DNA from: Acanthamoeba lenticulata | Taxonomy: Eukaryota; Discosea; Longamoebia; Acanthamoebidae | Direction of reading: 5' to 3' | DNA length: 11,167 nt | Assembly: GCA_002179805.1 (NCBI GenBank) | Contig: NAVB01003463.1 | Location: 1-11,167, forward strand | Shown here: piece after piece, positions 1 to 8,736 of the stretch | How positions within the stretch are numbered: position 1 is the stretch's first letter | How the letters are laid out: each line of letters opens with the position of its first letter | The notes under the pieces: generated by a model | Database searches by the model: none | Seen by the model: only the letters and a program-made list of their open reading frames with translations | Told to the model about the DNA's origin: nothing | Position numbers and translations under genes: made by a program

Positions 1-53
1 CGTCGTTATTCGGCCAAAGCGACTGACTTAGCACTGGCTTATCTCGATTGCAG
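1..53 (+). other. 3' end of an intron of the diacylglycerol kinase gene
   Basis: The first 53 bases read as the tail of an intron. A CTGAC branch-point-like motif lies at about 23-27, and a pyrimidine-rich stretch leads to a CAG acceptor with AG at 52-53. Coding similarity to diacylglycerol kinase starts immediately after it, with a split Val codon (x|TG) that fits the family's GGDGTV-N-W strand. The upstream exons, which would hold the GGDG nucleotide-binding loop, are outside the window. Confidence 0.75.
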
Positions 54-2400
54 TGAACTGGGTGTGCACGGCGCTGGCCAAGATCCAGTTCCCGAGCGAA
101 GAGTCGATGCCGCAGCTCGGGCTCCTGCCGCTGGGCACGGGCAACGACCTGTGCGGGTTCCTGGGCTGGGGCACCGGCTACACGGGCGGTGACCTGTACA
201 AGATCATCAAGCGCATGAACGAGGCCGTGCCCATCAAGCTCGACCGCTGGAAGGTGCGGATCATGGAGACGGCCATCCTCAAGGGCTCCAAGATCATCTC
301 CTTCAAGAAGAAGCACACGCCGGGCAACCGTGCGCAGGTCAGCGCCTCGGCCGCGCCCTCAGTCACACCCGTAGGTGCGACCACACCCGGTGGCGCGTCC
401 TCGTCCGCCGACCTGGCCGCGCCCAACCCGCTCCTTCGCTCGGCGCCACCGAAGATGCCCAACCGCCAGCCCCGGCTGGGCAGCAGCCAGAGCAGCACGT
501 CGCTGACTCCTCGCTCGAAAATCAGCGCGGCTTCACCCCCGACCTCGCCTCCGCCCCAGCGCCGGCCCCACTCGCCTCAGCTCCCGGCGCGCCGCCTCGA
601 GTTCCCGCCTGACACTGAGTCCGAGGCTGGCGGCGGTGTCCGCACGCAACCACAACCGGTGCGGTCCAAGCTGTCGGCGACGAGCGATGGCTGGACCGAC
701 GGGCGGCGAGTCGATGACGAATCCCTCGCGACGTCACCCAGCAGGACGGTTTTGATCGGCACGTCGCCGCGGCGCGGCCACGCCTCCCCGCGCAAGCCGC
801 TGCCGATGCTGCCCCGCAGCGCTTCTACCATGGCCGCCGTTGGTCTCCACAGCATCACACGCGACCCGATCGCCGACGCCACCGCCCAGCCGGTCCTCCC
901 GCCGCTGCCGTCGGTGACGCCGACCACCGTCCCTACGTCGCCGCCGTCACCCGCCACCGTCGCCCGGCATGAGGCCCAGCGGCAAGCCTCTCCTGCCTCG
1001 GAAAGGTGCCTTTTCTTTCTTGCTCATTTATTTTGTTTTTGTGAATTAATTGACTAATTAATGTGACAGGCGAGAAATGCACTTTGAGGAGAGTGACGAG
1101 AATGCGGTGGACGAAGTGCACCTGCGCGGCCGGGCGCTGCAGTACGATGTCACTACTGCGAGCGTCGCGGCCTCGGCCCCGGCAGCCGACGAGAACGATC
1201 AGAACGGCAATGACAAGTCGCCCGTTGTCGTGGTGAACAAGTCCTGGAGTGACGAGAGCAAGGCCGTCTCGGATTGGTCCGACCAGCAGCGCTCCAACGA
1301 CGCCGATGACGATGACGACGACATCAACAGCGCCCGCAATGATCACGCCGGCGCGTCCAACGAAGAGAACAACGACGACGACGTCGACGACAAGAAGGGC
1401 TTGGCGAAGACGAAGAAGACGCAGGAGGATGAGGATGATGACAGCAATGAAGTTGAGGACCACGAGGAGGAAGATGATGAGGATGAGGACGAGGACGAGG
1501 AAGAGGGCTCCACCCGGCCGCCAAGCAATCCGGAGGATACGGAGAGCGAGACGGTGTCTCTCAAGTCCTTCCACCACTCGTTCTCGCTGGGCGTCGACGC
1601 CAAGATCAGCATGGCCTTCCATCTGGCGCGCGAGGCCAACCCCGACGCCTTCACCTCCCGAGGCACCATTCCCCATCACCATCACCCAAGGATACCTGCA
1701 TTTTTCGTGGCTCATGTTGATCTGACGTCGTCATCTTCTTCTTCTTTGCAGGAATGAACAAGTTCAAATACTTTACGCAGGGCATCAACTCGATTCTCGA
1801 GGGCGGGTGTAAGAACCTGTCGCAGGGTATCGAGTTTATCGCGATCGACGACACGGTGATTCATGGCGACGAACTCCCATCCTCCATCGAGTCCATCGTC
1901 TTCTCCAACATCCCCGCTTACGCCGGTACATGCTCTTGTCATTGTCGTCGTGGTGCCGACGTCTGACGCGAGGCGCGTGTAGACGGGACGGACCTGTGGG
2001 GCAGCGCGCGGCCGTTCGAAAATATGAAGCCGCAGAAGGTGGACGACAAGATTATAGAAGTCGTCGCGCACAAGGGCTCCATCCACCTCATCCAGATTAA
2101 AGCCGGCACGTCTTGTCCTCTCTCGCCTCATGCGAGTGATGATCGTGTTGTCGTCGTTCTATTTGTGGTCTCATTAACATCATGTTGTTGCCGACATCAG
2201 GGGTGTCGAAGTCGATCTCGCTTGGGCAGGGACGAAAGGTGAAGCTGCAAACCAAGGCCATTCTGCCAATGCAACTCGACGGGGAGCCGTGGCTACAGGG
2301 ACCGGCACTGATAGAAATAGAGCATTTCTCGCAGGTCAAGATGCTGGTCCCGGTCAAGAAGAAGCTTCGCCTTACCTCTGAAGGCAAGTGCGACGAGTGA
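54..2400 (+). CDS. Diacylglycerol kinase, 3' part (5 exons), domain split by a long low-complexity insertion
   Basis: This enzyme class phosphorylates diacylglycerol with ATP to phosphatidic acid at membranes. Exons in my model are 54-1005, 1070-1662, 1752-1925, 1983-2105 and 2201-2400 (TGA), giving about 680 residues in the window. The catalytic half ends with the family motif PLGTGND at 128-148, then LGWG and LDRW near 240-251. The accessory half resumes at FSLGVDAKI (from 1581) and continues through NKFKYF, NIPAYADGTDLWG (junction 1925/1983), GQGRKVKL and DGEPW (2278-2292). Between the halves lie about 420 residues: Ser/Pro/Arg-rich with PxxP stretches up to 1005, then an Asp/Glu-dominated tract at about 1300-1510. 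Introns 1 and 3 are GT-AG; introns 2 (1663-1751) and 4 (2106-2200) need GC donors to keep frame and family spacing. The family call is firm. The DGK subtype and N-terminal regulatory domains cannot be seen. Confidence 0.9.
1663..1751 (+). other. Putative GC-AG intron (DGK intron 2)
   Basis: The exon ends at CGAG and the intron begins GCACC, with a CTGAC motif near 1722 and the acceptor TTTGCAG. The split codon g|ga gives Gly, so the protein reads SRG-MNKFKYF as the family expects. The GT dinucleotides at 1707 and 1716 are in the wrong phase and would leave introns of under 50 nt. Confidence 0.65.
2106..2200 (+). other. Putative GC-AG intron (DGK intron 4)
   Basis: The exon ends at GCCG and the intron begins GCACGT and ends ATCAG. 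The split codon g|gg gives Gly. The resulting spacing QIKAG-VSKSISLGQG matches the spacing of this strand pair as I recall it from animal DGKs. The GT one step downstream (2110) is out of phase. A GT at 2136 (GTGATG) is in phase and would add ten residues, so it remains a real alternative. Confidence 0.6.
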
Positions 2401-2416
2401 TGATGATGTGGTAAAA

Positions 2417-2435
2417 TTTTATTTATTTATTTATT
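2417..2435 (+). repeat. ATTT tandem run in the DGK 3' flank (AU-rich)
   Basis: About 17 bp after the DGK stop codon there is a run of overlapping ATTTA pentamers in an otherwise GC-rich locus. It most likely lies in the 3' UTR or poly(A) region of the kinase mRNA. It resembles an AU-rich stability element, but simple AT-rich 3' flank composition explains it equally well. Confidence 0.5.
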
Positions 2436-2479
2436 AAATTCGTCAACGCTGCGCCAACTCACCATCACGAGCTTTGGTG

Positions 2480-2512
2480 AGAAGAAGAAGAAGAAGAGAG
2501 AGAGAAGAAGAG
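2480..2512 (+). repeat. Purine tract, imperfect (GAA)n/(GA)n
   Basis: This is an unbroken run of purines made of GAA and GA units, between the DGK 3' end and the tRNA gene. It is a simple repeat with no coding signal of its own. Confidence 0.7.
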
Positions 2513-2557
2513 CGCAAGAATGGCAACCACACCCAAGTGTCCCTGACGAGGAGAGCC

Positions 2558-2562
2558 AAAAA
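2558..2562 (-). terminator. RNA polymerase III T-run after tRNA-Arg
   Basis: Five consecutive A's on the plus strand are TTTTT on the tRNA strand. They begin 8 nt past the discriminator base, as expected for pol III termination. Confidence 0.75.
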
Positions 2563-2569
2563 GGTGATT

Positions 2570-2641
2570 CACGCCCGGTGGGACTTGAACCCACAGTCTT
2601 CCGCTCCGGAGGCGGACGCCTTACCATTAGGCCACGAGCGT
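2570..2641 (-). tRNA. tRNA-Arg (anticodon CCG)
   Basis: On the minus strand the sequence folds into a complete 72-nt cloverleaf without an intron. The acceptor stem is ACGCTCG/CGGGCGT (2635-2641 with 2571-2577), all seven positions paired including one G-T. The D stem is GCC/GGC with a TAATGGTAA loop. The anticodon stem is TCCGC/GCGGA with loop CTCCGGA, placing CCG at 2607-2609. The T stem is GTGGG/CCCAC with loop TTCAAGT. The discriminator is G, and CCA is not encoded, as is usual in eukaryotes. Internal A-box and B-box sequences are intact. It reads CGG codons, which suits a GC-rich genome. It is divergent from the next protein gene. Confidence 0.95.
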
Positions 2642-2737
2642 TGGTTGTTGAATTTTGGAAACAAAGGATATTGTTGAACATACGTCCAGTGACTTTTTTA
2701 CCGGCCAGCACATGCTGCCCGCTGCCTTGTTTTAGTT

Positions 2738-3853
2738 ATGGCTCCGCCCGTGTGCAGCTTAAAGAGGATATGTATGGAGCACTTGTGCAGGTCGCTTGGA
2801 CTTCTTCCTTCTGCCGCTTCGACTTTGGATGAAGATCTCCCTGCACACAAGGTGCCTCCTCCGGTGATCCGTGGCTGCATCATCGTTTTCACTTTAGAGC
2901 GTTTTAGTTGGCGTTGCTCTCGCGAGAGCTTCAAGAGGAGCTCTACGCCGCTGCCGTAGCGTGGGGTGCTTGGTGCACGACACCCGACACGCTCCCGCTG
3001 CTTTCTGTCCTTCGCCCGACCGGCCTCAACCTCGACCTCGCTGCCACAAGCACCCTCCTCTTGTGCGCTGTGGGCAGCTTGCAGACGAATCTCACCCCGG
3101 TACCCCTTCGTCTTCCGCTGTGGTCCCTCCACATGGGGGCTAAGCAGCGGGCCGCAGGCGGACAGGGTGAAGCGACTGTTGCTGGAGAACGTGACCGAGT
3201 CCTTGCACCCATTTGATGCCCTCTTCGACAGCTCGGACGAGCTGGACTCGGAGGACTGCGACCTGCGACAACAGGAACGCTGGCACCAGGGCCTCACGCA
3301 CCTGACTCTGCGTTCTGCGCTGAAGGCCACTTCGACCTTTGTGCAGCCGCCCATGCCCGCCTTCCTCGACTCCTATGCGCTTCCCTCACTTGTTGACCTT
3401 ACGCTCGAGGGTCTCCACTTGCCCGTCTGGCTCATTGACGCGCTGGAGAGCTGCCCTCGCCTGGCGCGCCTCTCGCTCGAATACTGCTCCACGACGGAGG
3501 ACTTCATGATCGGTGCCTGCTGCGGGCGCCTCGCCGCTCTTGAGGTCGTGCGGCTGCTACATACGAGCGTCGAACAAGCCGGCGCTGGCGAGACCGTGAG
3601 CCCGGCCCTCGCTGCTGCTCCTCCTGGCAGGTCCCGGCCGCCATGCCGGGTCAACACGCGCCTGCACACGCTTACGAGCACCGGGTGGGACTGGCAGTGG
3701 CTCCACCGAGTCTTTCCCGCCGTTCCTTCCCTCACTTCGCTCACCTTCCGCTGCATGAGCGCATCTCTGCTTCATGAAGCTGCCCAGCTGCTCCCGCAGC
3801 TCAAGCGGTACCGCTTTCTCTTTTTTTGTTTTGTTTTGTTTTGTTTTGTTTTG

Positions 3854-3884
<31 letters not shown>

Positions 3885-4943
3885 GTTTTTTTTTTGTTTT
3901 TAAAATAGAAAATATTAAATGTTGTGGTGTTTTACGCGTAGCTTGCGCTTGGTGACCACCCTCAACATGCCCAAGTCAAATGGGCCGCTCGAGGAGCTGC
4001 TGCTGTCCTCCTTTCCGAGCCTCACGCAGCTCGATCTCGACTCGCCGAGCACTTACAACTGGGCCGAGCACCTGATGACGGCAGGAACCTCCTCTTCTTC
4101 CCTCGTCTCCGGCCTGCAGGCGCTGGTGGTGCCCCAGATGAACTACTTCCGCTCGCTCTCGTCGACGGTCAATCCGTTTGCCCACCTGCCCCACTTGACC
4201 AAGTTCGGGACCCACTTTGGGAGCGGAAACGCGACGCAGCTGTTGCGGGACCTCGCCGCATGTGAGAGCCTCGAGCGGCTGCGCATCACGGGCGCCTTTG
4301 CTGGTGCGTCGTCCAAGGGCCGTCGAGCGCACTTGGCTGAACGGACTCATAACGATATAACAACACAACAACAACCCAGAGGAAGCGCTGATCGAGTTTC
4401 TGAAGCAGCGCGGCCACCAGCTGACGAGCCTCAAGGTCCACTGTGGCTTGCAACTGTCCCGGGCCGCTTTGACAGCGATCGGCCACTGGTGCACAAACCT
4501 TCGGTCACTGGAGCTCCGAGCACGCAACTTTGAGCCTGAGACCGGTCCGGCCCCGGCCGAGGAGGCCGTTGGCGGGCCGCAGGGCTTCGAGTGCGTGTTG
4601 CGGCTCACGCGGCTCGCCAAGCTCAACCTGAGCTTCTACTTCTGGACTCAGTACACGGGTAGGCATCGCCGTCATTGCTGTCTCATCAAAGCGTGATAAT
4701 TCTTGAATGTAGTGACACTCATCTCGATGCGGCCGGCACACAGTGTCCCTGTTCGAGCAGTACTACTCGCTTCACAACAAGCATCCACCCTACTGCACCG
4801 AGTGGAGCTATGTGCAGATCGAAGTCTACGCCAACCTGGGCCATGAGATCGCGTACCTCCCGCGCCTGGCCGCCTGTTTCCCGCCCGAGTTCGTCACCAC
4901 GCGAGACACGCAGACCTTGCGCGTGCGCCACCCCAAGGCTTGA
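2738..4943 (+). CDS. Leucine-rich-repeat-like protein of unknown function (6 exons, 598 aa)
   Basis: My model has exons 2738-2851, 2908-3099, 3158-3807, 3942-4303, 4380-4658 and 4744-4943 (TGA). All introns are GT-AG and the total is exactly 599 codons. Phases match at each junction, for example LKR|LRLVTT, AF-AE|EALIEF and QYT-V|SLFEQ. The protein shows irregular leucine-rich repeats spaced about 25-40 residues apart: LTHLTLRS, LVDLTLEGLHLP, LARLSLEYCS, LTSLTFRCMS, LTQLDLDSP, LERLRITGAF, LTSLKVHCG, LRSLELRA and LAKLNLSFYF. This resembles the ribonuclease-inhibitor-like LRRs of amoebal F-box/LRR proteins. No clear F-box is visible; the N-terminal LLSRELQEELYAAAVAWG helix sits where one would be. 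The first two introns (2852-2907, 3100-3157) are the least certain. The start may be 2738 or the in-frame ATG at 2774. No signal peptide or membrane segment is seen. Function unknown. Confidence 0.7.
3824..3878 (+). repeat. (TTTTG)11 microsatellite inside an intron
   Basis: Eleven perfect TTTTG units are followed by longer T-runs up to about 3900. They lie in intron 3808-3941 of the LRR-like gene. At 134 nt this is the longest intron in the window, and the repeat accounts for the excess. The neighbouring exons rejoin in phase around it (cg|c, Arg). Confidence 0.97.
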
Positions 4944-5083
4944 TGGACAGCCAGCCACTCTGCTGCGCTAGTGTTGTGTTTATGTATAAAGGCACATGTG
5001 CCACACACACTGCTGGCCAGCCATCCGACAAGCCAAGCTTTGCATGAATTGGTTTCGTGGTGGCTTGCACGGAAGGGTCGTGG
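4944..5083 (+). other. Convergent intergenic spacer (LRR-like gene and SAR1 3' ends)
   Basis: This is a 140-bp gap between two stop codons pointing at each other. It must hold both 3' UTRs and poly(A) sites. I see one TATAAA-like stretch near 4984 but no convincing AATAAA on either strand. Confidence 0.6.
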
Positions 5084-5983
5084 TCATTTGCCCTGGACAT
5101 ACCTCGCCACCCACTGGAGGCCCTCGCCATAGCCGGCACCTTTGACGATGCTGCACATAAACACCTGCAGTGGTTGATTGTGCTCAGGAGCGGTGTCAAA
5201 ACGCAGGAGGGAGTTGAGCAGGATCGTACCTCGAGTGGTCGTTGGTGAGATCGCAAGGTCACGTTCTTTCCCTTGCCTGTAGTTGTCCCGGCCAAGCCCA
5301 ACACCTCCTTCAACTCTGCTTCTCCAACTGCATGGACTCTGCATATGCGAAGTCAAACGGGTTGTTGCATGCAAGCAACAAGGCGTGGCGAGCGGTGTAT
5401 GTACTTGTCGATCTTGTTGCCCAGCACCAGGATGGGCACTTTCGCCAGAGCTTCGTTCTTGAGTATGTTGCTAAGCTCTTCGTAAGCTTCCTCGAACCTG
5501 CTTCGATCAGACGCATCCACGAGGTACAAGATGACATCTATCGTAATGGTGAGCGAGACGGGACAAAAAGCACACAGTTTGGACGTACCAACGTCAACTA
5601 AATAGTCTCGCCACAAGGGTCGGGCTCCTTTGTGTCCACCCAGGTCAAAGGTGCGAAAAGTGATGTTACCGAGCTTCATCTCCTCCTGATCTGGTTGGTG
5701 TGCCAAGGCCAGTGAGACAGCCACCACACCAGAAAGCTGCATGAGGTAGGTCGGGTACTTGGTTGGAAGGTGGGTTGAGTTGATCGTAGATGGTTATCCT
5801 TGAGCATGCCCAGGAGAGTCGTCTTGCCAGCGTTGTCGAGTCCCACAATCACCATCTTGGCATTTAGAGTCCATATGTCTGGAGAAGAGCAGCCAGTCAA
5901 GCTCTGGCCATGAAGCAAACGAAACAAAAAGGTGTACCGAGGTAGGCAAGAACATTGCGCATCAATTGATAAGCCCAGTCCAT
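5084..5983 (-). CDS. SAR1: SAR1 small GTPase of the COPII coat (6 exons, 196 aa)
   Basis: Sar1 is the Arf-family GTPase whose GTP form inserts an N-terminal amphipathic helix into ER membrane and recruits Sec23/24 to bud COPII vesicles. Exons on the minus strand are 5983-5938, 5878-5759, 5690-5589, 5537-5405, 5338-5230 and 5164-5084. All five introns are GT-AG, 51-68 nt, and sum to 197 codons, the usual family length. The G1 motif GLDNAGKTT is at 28-36, the switch I Thr in QPT at 52, and DLGGH at 71-75, with the catalytic His of the family at 75. NKID is at 130-133, TTGKG in exon 5 and VFMCSIVK at 171-178, all diagnostic of Sar1 rather than Arf. The N-terminus MDWAYQLMRNVLAYL fits the amphipathic helix, and no N-myristoylation Gly2 is present, as in Sar1. 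One oddity is that the usual HPT of switch I reads QPN, created at a split codon (junction 5759/5690). Confidence 0.95.
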
Positions 5984-6164
5984 TTTGGTTCTTCTAGTAA
6001 GGCGTATAGGTGTGGTTGTGCTCCCATCACGGCGTTCTTTTTTAAAGCCGTCGGTGTTGCGTGCGTGTCGAAGCTGCGGACGTGGCTGCCGGCTGATCGT
6101 CATGCCACGTCGGCAAAAAAAAAAAGCAAAAAAGTGCACTAGTGCAATAGCAACTGTTTGGTCG
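5984..6164 (-). promoter_or_regulatory. Intergenic spacer: SAR1 upstream region and 3' flank of the P-loop gene
   Basis: These 181 bp separate the stop of the upstream minus-strand gene from the SAR1 ATG. On the minus strand the first part is T-rich: plus-strand A-runs at 6128-6133 and 6115-6125, split by GC, start about 32 bp past the stop. That suits a 3' processing or termination region. The rest should contain the SAR1 promoter. No TATA box is evident. Confidence 0.5.
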
Positions 6165-8736
6165 TTAGGCCGCGCCAAGCTGGCGCTGGAGGAGAGCCGC
6201 GCAGCACTGGTCGTTGTGTCTGCTGCTGGCCGGTAAGGTGAGTTCCGCAGGTTCGATTGGCGCCAGCATTCGTCGGGCGTGCAGCCACTCCTCCGCAAGC
6301 CACAAGAACTGCGTCGCGTGCAGGTTCATCTCGGCCTTCTCGGGCTGGTCGGGCGTCAACATCGCCACCTTGTCGAGCAGGTCGCGCCACATCGACACCA
6401 AAGCCTGCTCCATCGCCCGCACGGCCTCGCCAAGCCGCGCGCGGACGGACGGGTCGTCGAGGAAGGAGAGGCGCGCCGACGTCGTGTCCGACGCGTTCTG
6501 GCTCTCCGCGGCCGCGCCGTGGTCGATCCAGAACTCGCCCGGGATGTTCTTGGCAAAGTAGGAATAGAGCACGTCCATGAGCGGCGCAAAGTAAAACATA
6601 CGCATCTCCAAATAGCCGCCGTTGGGGCCAGAAGAACCGCCGGCGGAGGCTGAGCCGCAGCGCAGCTGGACGGTGTCGGGGTCGAGGCGGACGTCGATGC
6701 CAAAGCCCCGCGAGAAGCGGGACGTCGCGTCGTGGCGCTCGATGGCCAGGCACGATCGCACCAGGCGCCGAGCCACTTTGTCCCATTGCTGATCACCGTC
6801 AGCGGCAGAAGGGACTAAGCCAAGGGCATTGATCACTTCATGTAGCGCGTTGGAGTGTGTACCTGGAGAAGAATGGTCTCAGGCAGCTCGCAAAAGTCGA
6901 GTTCCTCCAGGTACTCTGCAAACTCGTCCGCGTGCAGCCACTTCACCTCAGAAGTGCTGTAGTTTTGGTTTAAGAAAATGTTAATTGAAGAAAATATGCG
7001 TAAAATAATAAAATGAAGGACTTATAAACAAATAAAAAATTAATCTTACGGGGTGGCGTAGAAGTCTGGCTGCGCATCAAGGAACTCGTGCTTCCAGCAT
7101 TGCAGGATGTGCGTGAAGGTGAAGACCTCGGCCTCGTGCTTGGAGTGCTGCATTCCCTGCTCAAACAGCCGCACGAGCGTGCCCACGACCTTGTCTACGT
7201 TCAGTGGCATCTCGTTGGAGTCGGCCGCTTGGCCTGGCGGCGCGTCTCCGCCCTGGTCGGGCTCCTGAAGATGCTCCGACTGAAATACGTCGACGATGTC
7301 GAGCCGCCACCGGTGGGTCCGCTTGAGGTGGTCCAGCAGGAGCCTGATCTGCCGCTCGGGCGCGCCGGCGCCCGCGGGCAGAGCCAACGGCAGCAGGCCG
7401 GCGGCCCGGTCGGCCTCGTTGAGGGCCGGCACGAGAGAGGCCAAGTTGAGCGTGCAGTCGGCCGGCACGCGCGAGAGGTAGAACAGGATTTGGTGCGAGG
7501 CCGGCAAGGTCTCCGAGAGCCAACTCAGCCGGGCGGTCAGCTGGGCCAAACGGGACGGGTTGACCTCGTAGGACCGCGCACCGGTATCGGACTCGGCCTG
7601 ACGCTATGTGGGCTGATCAGCCCGGCAACGGACTCAAAGGGGGTCAAGGCGTGTGAAAGCGGTTGCGTACGTCGAGGAGAGTCGAGGCATTGATGAAGTA
7701 GATGGTCTTTCGAGCCTGGGTTAGGAGCGCCGCGGACCGGTCCAGCACGTCCCGCATCTCGGCCGATGTTGTGTGACCCTGGACAGGCGATGGTCAGGCC
7801 AAAAAGGCCGAAGGGGCACAGAGCTCGTTAACGTTAAACGTACCTCGCGGCTGGCGTACATCAACGAGTCGAGATGATCGCCGCCGATCTCGATGAACTG
7901 TACCAGCACGAACCTGTTCAAGGCGATTGATCGTCAACAAGCAAGTGGGTCTTTTTTTGGATCAAGAGCGCCAGACGCGAACCGGGTGTCTGGTGGGAAC
8001 TCCTCGCTGGGAAGGCCGAACTCGTCGAGGAAGAACACGAAGCTGTCGAGGGTAAGTAGGATGGTGCCTCGTGCGATGTCTGTGTCGATGAAGGGCAACT
8101 CGTCGCTACGAGACATGAGGAATAACGTGAGCTTATGCTCTTTCCCCCAGTGGAGTTCAAAGCGAGCAGGGGAGAGGCACCGTGGCGCGATGGTCTCGTC
8201 GGAAAGGAAGCGCGTATTGATGAATGAAGAGGCCAGGACGGGTAGATAGGACGTCAGCTCCAGGAAGTTGAGGTCCTCTGCATAGCAGAAAGCGTGCAGG
8301 AACGTTGACCTGGGGTGTTCGTTTCAAGCGTGAGGTGTATCTAGTGAGGACAAGAAGCCATGGCAATGACGAGTGCCCACGTACTTGCCCGCATTCTGGT
8401 CACCAAGCAGGAGGAACGTGTAGACTTGCGTGCCCGAAGCAACTACAGAAGCGAACGGACTGTCCAGCTCCACAATCTGCATTCCATGTTCTGTCAGCGC
8501 ACTGTGCAGTTGGCACTTAATGCGAGCGGCAGCAGCACCTCTTCGTGGTGCAGGTCAGGCTGGCGGTAGGCTGCACGCTGAACGTACCCTAAACCACGCT
8601 AGCAGTGAGACTTTGCTGCAAGCCAAGCAGGCACTCAGTAAGCACCATAGGGTTCCTTGGCGATAGGAAGATAGTCAGTCTTGCGTGGCTGGCGAAAGAA
8701 GTGCAATCCAGCTTCTTCCTCTCCTTGTGCCGCCAT
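6165..8736 (-). CDS. Uncharacterised protein with degenerate GTPase-like P-loop domain (8 exons, 671 aa)
   Basis: I do not recognise this family. Model exons on the minus strand are 8736-8646, 8538-8385, 8309-7983, 7913-7844, 7778-7671, 7597-7050, 6956-6863 and 6788-6165 (TAA), total 672 codons. All junctions keep phase with GT-AG introns. A Walker A/G1 motif, GDQNAGKST, occupies residues 76-84 after a hydrophobic strand (VYTFLLL). An acidic hydrophobic stretch VFFLDEF is at 173-179. FVLVQFIEIGG at 192-202 sits where GTPases have the DxxG (G3) strand, but with Glu for Asp. TIYFINAST (239-247) resembles strand 4, and ILFYLSRVPAD (287-297) sits where NKxD (G4) belongs, without that motif. The remaining roughly 370 residues are helical-looking and rich in Leu, Trp and acidic residues. 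No membrane segment or signal peptide is seen. The first intron (8645-8539) is the least certain; the others are well supported. The start ATG at 8736 opens the exon 1 frame. Confidence 0.75.

Noticed and set aside
577..957. 126-aa antisense open frame within the first DGK exon.
   Set aside because: High GC leaves few stops on either strand. The sense frame is continuous with the DGK catalytic motifs; this one has no domain.
933..1715. 260-aa antisense open frame that reads like a multi-pass membrane protein (Val/Leu/Ile-rich).
   Set aside because: It is the reverse complement of the GAY/GAR-rich acidic tract of the kinase. It crosses a well-supported intron and has no family match I recognise.
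1663..2200. The DGK might be a frameshifted pseudogene, given the lack of in-phase canonical donors at two places.
   Set aside because: Both breaks fall exactly at good acceptors, with GCAC donors giving perfect family spacing, and the remaining sequence is conserved and open to a natural stop.
2136..2200. Alternative canonical intron GTGATG...CAG in the DGK.
   Set aside because: It is phase-compatible but inserts ten residues (TSCPLSPHAR-like) into a strand pair where the GC-AG model gives the expected length. Kept only as an alternative.
2578..2832. Open frame containing GLEPTVFRSGGGRLTIRPRA.
   Set aside because: This is translation through the tRNA-Arg gene on the opposite strand, a common annotation artefact.
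7088..7693. 201-aa plus-strand open frame rich in Gly, Arg and Gln.
   Set aside because: It is antisense to exon 6 of the P-loop gene, whose frame joins neighbouring exons in phase. The plus frame shows no motif.
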